Positions 24,925 to 36,364 of a stretch of DNA of 64,000 nt are shown piece after piece (within the stretch, counting starts at the first letter, position 1; every line of letters starts with the position of its first letter). Under the pieces are notes generated by a model. That model made no database searches and was not told where the DNA came from. It worked only from the letters and a program-made list of their open reading frames with translations. Location: assembly GCA_009767595.1 (NCBI GenBank), contig VSDK01016357.1, positions 67,390 through 131,389 of the forward strand, in the 5' to 3' direction. A program made the position numbers and the translations under genes. This DNA comes from Symbiodinium kawagutii (Eukaryota > Sar > Dinophyceae > Suessiales > Symbiodiniaceae).

Positions 24925-24943
24925 TTAGCTCCTTTGGCGCAAT
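24925..24943 (+). promoter_or_regulatory. Possible relict spliced-leader sequence just upstream of the glycosyltransferase start
   Basis: This 19-base stretch matches 13 of 19 positions, without gaps, with the 3' 19 bases of the conserved dinoflagellate spliced leader as I know it (GTAGCCATTTTGGCTCAAG). It lies 12 bases before the ATG of an intronless gene. Relict leaders at this place mark genes that re-entered the genome from a trans-spliced mRNA. The match is imperfect and could be chance. Confidence 0.35.
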
Positions 24944-24955
24944 GAGCCGACGCCG

Positions 24956-26479
24956 ATGTGCAGCTCCAAAAGGGGGCGGTGCTTTGGACTTCTGTCAGCT
25001 GTCAGCATCGCGTACTTCATCGGTTTGTGGCAGGGCAGCACTTTCTGCGGAAGGTTTGAAGCTGCGGGGGGCTTGGCCACAGCAGATCTCGCACTTGAGA
25101 CTGTCGCGAGTCCAAAAGATGTGATCTACAACGGTTCGCAAGCAGATGAGGCGTTCGAAGAAGCTGCTGAGAGGGAAAATGTGGAGGGCACTGCAGCTGC
25201 AGCTGCGGACAGCAAGGAGAATTTAGAAGGCAAAGAACCTTCAAGGGGAGCTCCGGACAGCGAGGAGGATTTGGAGGGCAAAGCACCTGAAAAGGGAAGC
25301 AGTCGGAGGCAAAATGTACAGAAGCTTGGAGGATGCAGCAAGTTTGAAGATGTCAGCTTTCCTCTGGATGGTTGGCCCTCTTCTGTTCGTGCAGAAGGTG
25401 GGCACAGCCTTTATGGCACTGGCTGGGCACAGAAGCTGCTGAGGGATCACCAGTTCCCTGCGGAGGGATGTCAGGGCAAGTCCTTTGTGGAGCATGGCAT
25501 GTTCCGTTCGGGAATGGGCTCGAACATGCACATAGGAGCTGCAGTGTTGGCGCTTGCCTTGAACGAGGGCCTTATCTACCAGTGGCCAGAGGATGACATT
25601 GCCAATCCATGGACCCTGGGTGACACCAAGAACTCCACGGCACTGTGCCCTACTGGTCAACTGACCCGGAACTACGAGTGCTATTTGAAGCCCGTCAGCT
25701 CATGCAAGCCAACGGGAAAAGGAGCTCGGTTTACCGGCCTGGCGAGAGAGCGTGGGCGCTTGCGGAGCCCATCGCAGAACTTGGTTCCCAAAGTCTTCAG
25801 GGAGCTCTTGATGTGTTCAAGGTACCCTTCCAATTATTGGGTCAAGTGGTGGCGAGCTCAGGCCACTGCTTTCTTCATGCGGCCAAACAAGGAAACAGTC
25901 CAGGAGCTCGACAAGCTTCGACAAGAGCATTTGGTGGGTCGCATGGAACCTGGTGTGCTTGGATGCTATGTCCGTCATGGGGACAAGTACTACGAGGCGA
26001 CACAGTATCCCTTCGGAGATTATTTGCAAATGATTTCGTGGCTTTTCGACGGAAAGTCGATTTCCAGATGTCCAAACTCCGGAATTCTGTTGGAGCCCTT
26101 CAAAGCTCAGCTCCCAATTCTCCACAAAACTCACAAGCTGTACCTTGGCTCTGATGATGAAGGAGTTGTGGCGGAGGCAAAGCAAATCTTTGGTGATCTG
26201 ATTTACGTCAATGTATCTCGATTGTCGAAGAGGATGTCCCTGATGAAAGTGTCAAAGAAGCTGGGAGCCAAGCAGGTCGTCATGGAGTCTTTACTCAATC
26301 TGCAGCTTCTGATGGAATCCGATGCCTTCATTGGCACCTGGACATCCAACTGGTGTCGCCTTGTTGATGAGATGCGAATGACTGTGGCCATGAAAGCAAC
26401 GTACCTTTCGCTGGAAGTGAACAAGCACTGCCCGCGCTTCAACTGGGTCCATGGCGGCGGCAAAGATACGCCCGAGTGA
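24956..26479 (+). CDS. Intronless type II membrane glycosyltransferase, GT23 (alpha-1,6-fucosyltransferase)-like
   Basis: A complete 507-residue frame; an in-frame stop precedes the first ATG, which supports this start. Residues about 8-30 form a signal-anchor (GLLSAVSIAYFIGLW), followed by an acidic Ala/Glu-rich stem (about 60-120) and a lumenal catalytic region. Three motifs match the GT23/O-fucosyltransferase donor-binding fold: GCYVRHGDK (336-344), where Arg340 fits the invariant nucleotide-sugar Arg; LYLGSDDEGVVAEAK (from about 395); and FIGTWTSNWCRLVDEMR (from about 458). The likely place of action is the Golgi. The acceptor and linkage cannot be read, and other fucosyltransferase-like families remain possible. 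A run of DSKENLEGKEPS / DSEEDLEGKAPE in the stem shows a small internal duplication. No introns are seen, unlike neighbouring genes, and a possible spliced-leader relic lies upstream, both consistent with retroposition. Confidence 0.78.
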   Translation: MCSSKRGRCFGLLSAVSIAYFIGLWQGSTFCGRFEAAGGLATADLALETVASPKDVIYNGSQADEAFEEAAERENVEGTAAAAADSKENLEGKEPSRGAPDSEEDLEGKAPEKGSSRRQNVQKLGGCSKFEDVSFPLDGWPSSVRAEGGHSLYGTGWAQKLLRDHQFPAEGCQGKSFVEHGMFRSGMGSNMHIGAAVLALALNEGLIYQWPEDDIANPWTLGDTKNSTALCPTGQLTRNYECYLKPVSSCKPTGKGARFTGLARERGRLRSPSQNLVPKVFRELLMCSRYPSNYWVKWWRAQATAFFMRPNKETVQELDKLRQEHLVGRMEPGVLGCYVRHGDKYYEATQYPFGDYLQMISWLFDGKSISRCPNSGILLEPFKAQLPILHKTHKLYLGSDDEGVVAEAKQIFGDLIYVNVSRLSKRMSLMKVSKKLGAKQVVMESLLNLQLLMESDAFIGTWTSNWCRLVDEMRMTVAMKATYLSLEVNKHCPRFNWVHGGGKDTPE

Positions 26480-27460
26480 GAGATCCTCAAGCAGAGTAAC
26501 GGGTGCCAAAAAAGAGGCGACAATGTGTTTGTTGGTTACATAAGTGTGTGTACAGATGTGTGTACAGTGTACACATCATATATGATACCCTTATGATACC
26601 CTTGAACACACCCCACGATAGAATCAGAGGAGAGCTGGTACAGCATGAAATGGTACTGGGGTGACTAGGGCTGAATTAGACAGAAGTGTTGTTCTGCAGG
26701 TGATTCTATGGGATATGTCCAGGTCTGCGGGATCTAGATATGATATGGTCGTCTTCACATGGTCGTCTTCTGGTGCATTTGATTTCGCGGTTGATTTCCT
26801 TTTTGATTTCTGAACGAAGTAAGGTGTTTTCGGCAGCCCTTGGAGGCTGGGTCACGGGAACTGCTTGAAGTTCAGTGGTGCCAGTCGCGCCCGTGTGGAC
26901 AATGGCGACAACACTGCTGTCTTGTTGCACTCATGGAGGGAGGCATCGAAAATGCATGCATTGGCAGATGCGCACACTTACATGCGTAGAGCTATATAAG
27001 ACGTATAATGTATAGACGAACTTTGAGGGGATAGCGGTTGATAGGATCTTTTGGTTCTAATTTGACTCACAGATTGCAGCAAGTTCCTCTGGTTTGGTTG
27101 AGGTCTGTTGATCTATCAAAGCTCTTTGATCAAGTTGAGCCTAGATAACACACACCTGCAAAATGATTTGCTAAATCAGTGAGGAAGCAAGCAATAAACT
27201 TTGGGTATATCATATGTGACATATTTGCTGCTACGGAGGGCTGATCAGTTTGGGAGCTACAGCCACGGAGGGATTCAAGGCTTCTCAATTGCAATCACAG
27301 GGATAGCCCCAGAAACTGACGGTTAGTTTCCGTACAAATTTATCCATAGAGAATCTTTTATGGTTCAGCATAGCTAGAACTTATGATTAGTTTGGTCATA
27401 AAACATATGCTTGCATACCATTCAGGTTAGTTTGCTTAGTTTCCCGAGCAAAATGGTCAT
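26480..27460. other. Intergenic stretch
   Basis: No coding signal is supported on either strand. There are short GTGTACA direct repeats at about 26545-26575 directly after the gene, and AT-rich sequence from 26950. Confidence 0.5.
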
Positions 27461-27462
27461 TT

Positions 27463-28075
27463 GTGAGCCATGATTTTTGCCTGGCGGCAAGGCCGATTCG
27501 CCCAACGGCAGAGGTGCCAGTGCAACGTATGGGGTCAGCCCCCGAATTTGGGTGCGCTCAAACGACCGAAATGAACTTGATCATTTCATATTTTGAAAGA
27601 ACAGTGGAATCTTTGAATTGGTACCAAAAGTATCCTAAAGTCATGACCTTTATATAGTGTCGGTATAGCATGGGTACTGAGGGTGAAACGAAGTGTGATA
27701 TTTATAGACAGAGACTTGGAGGTGAAACCACCAATGGAGCCAACACACGGGCAGGACCGACTCTGAGTGAGCCGACCACCTTAAGTGCGGCGACCGAAGG
27801 GCCTGGGATGAGCAGAACCCTCCTCTCTTCCTATGAACCCCCCTGGCCCTTGAGGGAAATGTACAGATTCTCCAGCAGAACTGGGGTTTGTGGAGGTCAA
27901 TATTCGGGGGAAGGAACTGTCTAGGAACGACACTCGTTGTACATTTCGCTTCAAAGGCTTTTCACATGACCCCTTCATGTTGTTGGACTTGCCAGAGACA
28001 TCTGCAACCAACCCTTCAATCAATCCTTCAATCAATCCTTCAATCAACTCTTCAATCAACCCTTTTCGTCCTGCT
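27463..28075 (+). CDS. Candidate exons, unrecognised
   Basis: A frame at about 27480-27575 reads AARPIRPTAEVPVQRMGSAP. At about 27875-28010 another reads FVEVNIRGKELSRNDTRC and then TFRFKGFSHDPFMLLDLPE. The latter has alternating hydrophobic residues like a beta-sandwich. It runs into a 12-bp repeat (28011-28066; unit CCTTCAATCAAT) read as Asn-Pro-Ser-Ile. The family is unknown and the junction is not resolved. Confidence 0.3.
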
Positions 28076-28079
28076 AGTG

Positions 28080-30590
28080 GTCCTGCACAGGTTATATCAG
28101 TTATTGAGACGCATGAACTGCGAATGCAATTGTTTGGAGCTAGAGATTGTTCTTGCTTTAGCAGGGTCTTCAGCTCATTCCGCAACGTCTTCACCAGCTG
28201 CAGGTGGAAATCTGGTGTCAATCATTCTCATATCCGTGATTTACACAATGGCACATCTTTTGAACATTTCAACTAGATATCCCCTCAACATCCTTGTCAC
28301 TGTCACGCTGGTTTTCATCCTCATCCTTGACCGCTGTGGATTGCATACCACTGCAAGCTCTTGGGGCCCCACAAGTTTTCTCGGGCCAAGCCACGGATCA
28401 GAGGGGCGGTCCCTTTCAAAACAGATGAAGCACCTGGTTTTCATCACAAAAAAAGCAGATTTTCATCAGCTTTCCCAGGCTTTCCCCCCAGCGATGCAAC
28501 TGTCGATCCCTCCCTTGGTCGCGGCTTGGGAGCACCGTCAACCACTGAGCTGCCAAGCCTTCACCACCCCGCAGGTGTAGCTGCGCAGAGGACACCGGTA
28601 GCTGGTGTGGGGCAGCGGTGACGTATGCCCGGTAAACAAAAGAGGACATCTTTTGACACGTACCACTGATGTCCACTGATGTACCACTGATGTCCTTGTG
28701 TTGTTTGGGCACCATCGGAATGAGTTTGCAAGAAACACCTTTTGCTTTCGCTGTGAAAAGTTGATACTGAGTCATACACAGATCTCGCAGTGACTTCCCT
28801 GGAAGACAAGGTCCATTGACACATCTTGCAGTTCATAGCGTGGAGAATTGCTAGGATCTAGACTTTCTGGTTGTGTTTTCCTTATTTGTGATCCCTTCTG
28901 ATCCAGCCTTTTTTGCGTTTCCATCCTTAGGTGTAAGGAGTAGTCAACTTGAAATCGTGAGTCCAAGTTGCATACAGCTTCTTCAACGACACGCAATTGT
29001 TCGCATGCACGACATGATGGTTTAGACCCTTGGCTTCTCAGGAGGCGAACCAAGCTTTACAACTCTTAATCGACAAAAGCCAATAACGATCCGATAATGG
29101 TTCATCGCCGACATGGCTAATTCCTGACGTTTGATAATTGCGGATGCAGATCTACATATCAAAAGGCGTAACTCAACATGCATACGGGCATACAGTACAT
29201 GTACTTATTTGGGATACATACATACCTGTGCACAGATGTCTTCCCGCCACGGGGGTAAGATCAACTGTTCATTTCTACCGTAGTTTTGGGCTTCGTGTCG
29301 CGATTTTAATCCTATTTTTTGATGCAATTGGGGATTTGCAACGCGTAGAAAAGAGTGCTGCTGTTGTTCTTATATTATATATATATTTATGTATATAAAT
29401 GATATATGCATCTCTCTCTCTCTCTCTCTTTCACTCTGATGTACATAAAACTCGAGAGGATGAAAAACGGCGCTCAGCTCCACAGGACTCTTCATGGTGC
29501 TGCTGAGCTGCAGCTCGAATGCAATGAAAGGGCGACGAGCGGTCAAAGGTCCTCTTGATTTATTGGGTTTGAACGGTCACAGTACCATATATACACATGA
29601 TAGATCATACATATCTATGTATCAAGGTGTGCACGACATCATATGATACCACATAGTATTGTATTGCAGGGTGTATTGTATCACGTGACCAGAGATTGGC
29701 GTATTTCGATTTCCATACTTGGACACATCACGACGTATCTTCCTGGGCGTATGAAGCTTGTGCAGTCCCAGTTTCAACGCAGAAGCAATCTTCGCCAACC
29801 AGACCCATGTCCATTGGACATGGAAGAAATCTCCTGGTTGGTTACAGGGTCCCCTGCCCCAAGCTGAAAAGGGCTGCCCTTTTGCCAAGGACCAGGGTTC
29901 TGCAACAGTGCCTTCATCGTGTGCAGATGACGGTCATCTTACTCTGGAAGGAGGCGAGTCTCCTGCGCTGAAAACGCGATGACGTAGAAACTGCTCTCGT
30001 GGCTGTAATGGTGGTAAGCTGCAAAATCTACATACATTACATGAGGGGCTGGAGTATTTTCTCGATCTCTTTTCTGTTTTTTGTTCTGCAATTTCTGCCA
30101 TCCTGGATAGGAAAACTTAATGAATGACACAGCTTCAACTTGCTCTCCTGTTTGTGGATTGTGTGCAGTATGGAAACGGTTCGCAAGTTCAGAACAACAT
30201 TGGCTTTAGCTGGATTCTAGCATTGGCACTTGTAGATAGAACTCCGATTGTGACTGTGGATGTGCAGTGTCACAGCGTGCTAAGGCCATCCTGGAGGACG
30301 GCAGGGAACATGGTTTCTTCCCTTGAGCAGCTACTATGACAAGTACAAAATAGATTCAGAGGTTTCATAGTAGAACACGATCAACATATTCATAGCCAAG
30401 TCATGAGTTTCATGGTGATTTGTCGAATGATGCGGGGTACCCTTCATGTATGGATGGCCTCAGTCACATATGGGTGTTTCTCAAAATAGGGGTAATCGAG
30501 GTGACCACAAATCATCCTTTATGAACCATCTATAATATATGATAAACCAGCCATAACTTTGGGGTGCCCTGAGACGTGGGAAACCACCAG
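28080..30590. other. Intergenic stretch with short unreliable frames
   Basis: Several short open frames occur, for example 29758-29982 ending in GHLTLEGGESPALKTR, but none shows a domain or consistent splicing. A TC dinucleotide run lies at 29411-29430, and the opposite-direction frames at 28416-28840 overlap without conservation cues. Confidence 0.3.
30474..30589. mobile_element. Short inverted-repeat (MITE-like) element, family A
   Basis: The left arm GTTTCTCAAAATAGGGG with CAAATCATCC, and the right arm TTGGGGTGCCCTGAGACG with GGGAAACCACCA, are diverged reverse complements. This copy is more decayed than those at 12268 and 55630. Confidence 0.6.
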
Positions 30591-30600
30591 ATATCACATA

Positions 30601-30650
30601 TACCTACCTACCTACCTACCTACCTGCATGCATGCATGCATACCTCAGTG
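30601..30650. repeat. TACC and TGCA microsatellites
   Basis: Seven or so tandem CTAC/TACC units are followed directly by GCATGCATGCATGCAT. Downstream to 30850 no gene is seen. Confidence 0.85.
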
Positions 30651-30856
30651 CAGGTTGATGGATGTAGATTTTTGGACATGAACAGGGCATGTGACTCCAT
30701 GCCGAGCATCAAGAGTTGGTTGCTTCCATGCACAGCTCTTACTAACAGCATAGCTGGTTGCAATACACTGGTAAGATTGTCACCATTGATGCCTCGCTCC
30801 AGATGCTCACCACAACAAGCAGTAGACAGAAAAAAAACACTAGTGTGTTGATGATA

Positions 30857-31340
30857 CCGCTGATCTAATCATGGAGTGCTGAAAATTCTTCAGGCTGACC
30901 GGGGCAAATGACTTGCAATGAATGCAGAAACTGCTTTTTCAGTGCAAACATCATGCAGGCCATTACGGCTTGTTGTCTTGTTCTTGCATGAGTGTTGGAT
31001 TGTGACGTGCAAAGCTGCAACGTGCTGCTTGTGCAGTAAACCCCAGCATGATGAGTACACAACAATTAACGTCTCAATGATAGAGCTGATTTTGGAGTGC
31101 TGACAATTCTTGAGGCTGACCGGGGCAAATGACTTGCAATGAATGCAGAAACTGCTTTTTCAGTGCAAACATCATGCAGGCAATTGCGGCTTGTTGTCTT
31201 GTTCTTGCGTGGGTGTTGGATTGTGACGTGCAAAGCTGCAACGTGCCGCTTGTGCAGTAAACCCCAGCGTGATAAGTACACAACAATTAACGTCTCAATG
31301 ATAGAGCTGATTTTGGAGTGCTGACAACTTGCGCGGCTGA
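30857..31340. repeat. 221-bp tandem duplication
   Basis: Two nearly identical copies are offset by exactly 221 bp, shown by the repeated phrase GCTGACCGGGGCAAATGACT near 30894 and 31115. A truncated third start follows at about 31302. A few substitutions separate the copies. Neither strand shows a recognised product; the short frames in each copy are mirror duplicates. Confidence 0.9.
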
Positions 31341-34300
31341 CTTGGGTGAAATAGTTTGTTGAGAGCCCTGGTGGTTCTTGCTGCCTTCCGGTGAGCAGGT
31401 TTCTCATGGAGACTGCACGTCGCCTGTGGCGTGTAGAGCTGTTTGTAAATTCTGGGTGGAGTGTCTGCACTTGCAATGCTTATAAGCAGGTTCTGGGCAA
31501 CATGTTCTGTTTGGTGGCCTTTTTGAGGCACTGGTAGTTCTAGCTATGATCCAGGCTCTTTGGCCGTAGTTATCACGAAAGCTAGCGTCAGCTAGCTGAA
31601 GTTGCTCTTGCTTTAGCAAGTAATTGGCAGGGACAGGACCTCCAAAAGTCACAAATAGTTTAACAATTCAATTATTGGGGGGCCCTCCCCTCCTCGGCAG
31701 GCTCAATTCCCCCCAGTGTCGTTGCATGTTGCGGTTTTCTTCAAGAAAATTCATGCATGCTTTATCATTTGTTTTTTTAGTCAAGTCAGTTGCAAAGCTA
31801 GCTTTCGTCACCTACCCCTGGCCTCAAGTAGTTGTTGACTATAATTCATTGTTATTGGTAAGATTTTGTAACCAGATCATACTGATATACCTGGTCTAGA
31901 CACTGTACATTACGGTATGACCGCCCTGAAAACCGCAAGGTTTCCCAGGGAGTGTCAGGCTGTAGAGGCCTGTAGACCTGTGCAGGACACTGCGGTGCAG
32001 GCAGAAGCTTCCTTTGAGGCAAGCGACTCCCCGCCACACTGGTTGATAATCCTTAAATTGCCACCCCGGCCACTCCAACTGGGTCATTATTCCTATCGGG
32101 AATTTTTTAGGGTTTTGCAATACTTGTGACATCTTGTGACTCGTTCCTTTAAACATCCCATCATTTTCCCAATGGAGGATTCTCTGAGCGTGAATTGGGC
32201 GTGTCCATGAATTGTAAAGGCCCTAAATTGATGATTCTCTCTGGGCGATGATTTGTAGCTGGGGTTTCCAGTGGACAGCATAGTATCATGGAGGAACTGA
32301 CACCAAACGACTGAGTGGCTGTATCCAAATCGAAGAACACTCGCAAAGCAACCAACTGTCAATTCGGCATCGCATTTTTTTGGGGTTGGCATCATCTATG
32401 GCAACCCCGAATATCATTGAAGCTTCCGTGACTGTTGAACGTGCTTCGTGCTTTCCAGGGCCCTTTCCGTCCCATTGGGTCAATGTGCTGCTCCTTGTCT
32501 CCTGTGGAGATGGAGGAGACCGTGACCATGTGCATCCAATATGCTTCGTGTGCTTCTGCCAGCACTTCTGCTGTGTGGACTGTGACTCGTTTGGCGTTTC
32601 AAGGAGGATCTGCCTCATCAATGGCAGCTCCTGGAATCTCACAGCCCGAAACTCTGCTGACCTGTGATGTCACCACGGGGCACTCCCCATGGCCTCCGAT
32701 GCTCGCCGAGGTTTGGAGGATGTCAACGAGCCGAGGACTCAAAATGGAGACATCTTGATCTACGGGACATGGAGATCCCGACAAATCCGAAACAAGGACC
32801 TAGATGTAGACATCACCCAAGGGCCTTGGGCTGTTGATTCAAAGGTATCCTATTCAGTAGCAGATGGATGGGAACATGGTCTATATACACCTATATACTA
32901 CCAGTAGCTTCCATCCTCTTTTGAGAATTCTGTTCTTGCAAGACCGCAAAAATACATGTACGGCTTGTTGGTAGGGCGCGTGCTGTCGGCTGTTCATTGC
33001 AAGCTGCGGGTGCCATGTCTATCCCGCCATCTGGGGCCACCTGGTACGCGTCCCATGTGCCGGGGCCACCACGCGATCAAGCGAAGCTTAGGTGGCTCCG
33101 GCGCAAGCGCTTGGCAAGGCTCCGTGTGAGTCCTCCATAGCAAGTGGACAAACATGGGGTGGTTTTCAGAAAGGATCTCAATGTAAATGGGTAAAAGAAA
33201 GTACTACATGATAAATAGATAAATCAATAAATGGCTGAATGAATAGATGAACAATTAGAAAACATATGGTGTATATGAATCTCTCATGACTGGATTTGGT
33301 TTGCACATCGTGATGCACATTTAGCATCGTAATTGGCACCTTAAATGATCATAGCAAGTTTGAGAGGTGGCCATGTGGGTAGCCAGGAGTGTGCCGAGGC
33401 ACCGTTACTGCAGTCGCATGTGGATCCTGGTCCGTCGCCCAGGGTCTTTGCAGCGTGGCGTATGTTGGCAGCTGGTCACACTGCGAAACGACTCATTAAG
33501 AAGGCGGGGTCAAAGCGGCTTGACACCCCAACCCCCCAAACAGAAAATGGTCATCTGAGCAGGAAAACCAGCTTGAGAAGCTTGAGAGATTGGGGGTACA
33601 TCATTTGGGAATATTTCGGAACGCTTCTAAATCAAATGACGTTGGAGATCTGGTTTGAACCTTGTCGAGGAAGACGTTGCTGGTCTTGTTCAAAGTGAAC
33701 TTTTTCAGATTTGTGTGTGCACATTTAGATGCAGGTTCCGTCAGCAGAATCGCTGAAGTTCTATACGGCTTCTAAGCGGCTTAACTTCGACTTGCAAAGT
33801 TCAAGAGAACAGAAAGCCTTTGCCCCGTGCCATCCATGCGCTTGCAACAGGTTTGTGCTCAGCTTCACATTCAGGCCTCCCGCTTCTGGTTGAGCTTGCC
33901 GGGGTTGCATATCTTGAATAAATCCTGCAATATGTTCAAACCAACTTTGCAATGAACATATATTCGCGGAACCACAAGTCTTCGTTGGAGATTGTTGGAC
34001 GACTCAACCTTGGACTGCTGTTTGAACCAACTGCACACCGCTGCACCTCGGTTTCGTCAAGAGACGGTCAAGAGATGTAGTGCAAACAATGGCCACTTGA
34101 TGCCTATATGACGATGTATTAATACATGTAGATACATTTGGAATAAGAGGAATACATAGAATTCACTTCGATCAATAGAATTGAATACAGAAAAGACCTA
34201 CACAAAAGTATCAAGACTCAAGTTGTGACATAAGAATGGCTTCAGTTTTTGTTACATACAGAAAAAAACAAAATCTGAAGACTTTAAGACGCTCGCCGTC

Positions 34301-35090
34301 GCCATGGTACTGGACAAGCCCACACGCAGTCTTCCACCTGGTTCAAGCTTTGCCGCACGGCGAGGGTTGCTGAGGTCGGCTCGCTGTGTTAACCAATGGT
34401 ACCAGCTATTGACGGGTAATGAAACATGGTTAGCCATTATTGATAAACCATGATAATGATTAATGGTGGTTGACAGTGGATGGTAGTGGATGATAGTGAT
34501 ACTGTAGGTAGTGGTTGATGCAAGTGGTAATTAACAATGAGTAATGGTTAATGATTAATAATGATAGATCATGGTTGATGCTGGTTGATCATGGTTGAAA
34601 CTTGCTCATCAAATGGTAGATAGTACTAGGCTGTATATTGCAGTGTTTGAAGCTACCTGAAACATAGATGTAGTGCGCCGCGAGCGGGCGCTCAGCCAGA
34701 GCCTGCTCGCGCCATCGAAGTAGTGGCAATGATGGTCGACCATCAACCATCGAATATGGCCACGTATAGATTGGCAATAAGGAGTTGCATTGTTGGTGCA
34801 AGTAGTGTCATAAGTTGCCAAGTATTAGCAATTGCCATAATAGAATGCCAATTTCTTGAAACCGGGAATCGCAGAAACGTGTCACCGCTGACCGTTGACT
34901 GTGAGCTCAACAACTTGATTCGAGGAAGTGCTGTGACAAACGATCCTGTTCGCTGTTTGAAAGTTCCACTGTTGACCGACAACTATTCTTAGATCCATAT
35001 CAGTACACCACTAATTTAAGCAAAAGTGGTTTTCAATCCAATAAGGGTGGTTTGTTGATGTGATTCTGCAATTATCGTTGATATTTACAT
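31341..35090. other. Long intergenic or intronic region with weak candidate exons
   Basis: The best coding-like stretches are: about 32480-32758 (frame reading VEMEETVTMCIQYAS, then TLLTCDVTTGHSPWPPML); 32700-32907 in another frame (EDVNEPRTQNGDILIYGTW); and about 33014-33130 (PPSGATWYASHVPGPPRDQA, ending at a GTGTGAG). None is recognised and no joins are proven. The segment 34430-34620 is a degenerate array of ATGGTTGAT-like motifs without coding signal. Confidence 0.3.
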
Positions 35091-35099
35091 ATTGCATGA

Positions 35100-35330
35100 A
35101 CATCCAGAGCGCTCTGTGCCACATCCATGGACCCTCAAATCTGCAGTGCTGGTATGGTACCTTTGCAAAGAATGCTTCCTTGTCTCACCCACAGGAACGT
35201 ACCGTGGGCTTTCTGGCCGCTTCAGTCTTCTCTGTGGCATATGTGGCAGCACCTATTCACGCACTTTGGACTCAACAAAGGTGTCCCAGTCTCTGACTCT
35301 GGAAGTGCAGCATCGGTGATTGCTCAACCA
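35100..35330 (+). CDS. Candidate exon with a CxxC...CxxC zinc-ribbon pattern
   Basis: One frame reads VLVWYLCKECFLVSPTGTY followed after a short spacer by FSLLCGICGSTYSRTLD, giving two CxxC pairs 19 residues apart, as in zinc-ribbon or treble-clef domains. It is preceded by a possible AG acceptor (CCAGAG) and ends near a CAACAAAG. The overlapping + frames at 35127 and 35060 lack this pattern. Zinc binding is inferred from Cys spacing only. Confidence 0.33.
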
Positions 35331-35639
35331 TGACACTATCTTGCTGGCTAACGGTAGAGGTAAATAGTGGCCTAATGAAAGTCATGCCTAGTGATGGCTG
35401 GTTGATTAGGAACGGTTGGTCCATCTTGGATTCCCACAGACTTGCCACATTTGCTCTCCGAACCAAAGATCTTTTCTGTTTATAAAGGGGCCATGCCTTT
35501 GAACAAGGTGCTCTTTCATGGTCAAGAAGGCGAACTCATGCAGTTGAGTAAAATTGAAAGAGCGACAAGCTAGCTGGGTTTGCTCAGAACTGGAGTACTC
35601 AGAACCATCATAAAGAATCATGTGTTGGTATGAACATGT

Positions 35640-36360
35640 CAACGTGTTGGTGTACGGGGTATATCATTGTCGATGGCCCCAGGTGTACTATCGCATCCTT
35701 GCGCAGCTCAGGTGTTCTGTGCACTTGGCTGTACTTTGAGATATCCCTCTTGGTGGGGAGCATGGATGATGAACATTCCGTTCCCTGGCTGCCCCAGTGT
35801 TCAGGGAGAGTGAGGCATGCGCTCAGGGCTACAGCTGTGGCATGGGGTATCACCAGATCTTGCAAAAGCCGCTGTGGTTTTTGGAATTAGAGGGGCACAT
35901 TTTCTGCTGCTAGAATCGGAAATGGCCCTGCAGTGGCCCTGCAGTTTTCTGCTGTTTGCCTTGCGAACCGAGTGGTCCCCCCTTTGCACTTGCCGAGTGC
36001 TGAGGAATAGCTGCTGCTAGCCCGGTATTTTGTATCCCACTGTTAGTTGTCAATGGCCTTCTGCTGTTTTTGTCCTACTTGTTGGCCATGGCTCTACGTT
36101 CGCATCGCGTTGCTTGTGAGCATCTTGACGCATGCAGAGAGCTTCAGTTGCTGAGGATAGTGGCATCACTCTTGCTGCCATGTCGGGTCGTTGAGGGATG
36201 GGCAAATTCCATTTTCACCTCTTGGCCTATGCAGCAGAGCTTTGGCAGAAGAGGACATCCATCAACTGAATGGCAAGGTAAGGAACCCCAAGGTATGGTA
36301 AGGTATGTCAAGTGGGGTATGCAGGTTCAATTTCAAATGCCGCAACATTGCTTAAGAAAT
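35640..36360 (+). CDS. Possible upstream exons of the DGAT2-like gene or of another gene
   Basis: Coding-like stretches occur at about 35660-35735 (WPQVYYRILAQLRCSVHLAV), about 35795-35890 (ESEACAQGYSCGMGYHQIL) and 36070-36260 (a frame reading SYLLAMALRS, then a hydrophobic segment IVASLLLPCRVVEGWANSIF). DGAT2 proteins begin with a membrane hairpin, so the last could be its N-terminal exon, but no junction was established. Confidence 0.25.
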
Positions 36361-36364
36361 GAGC

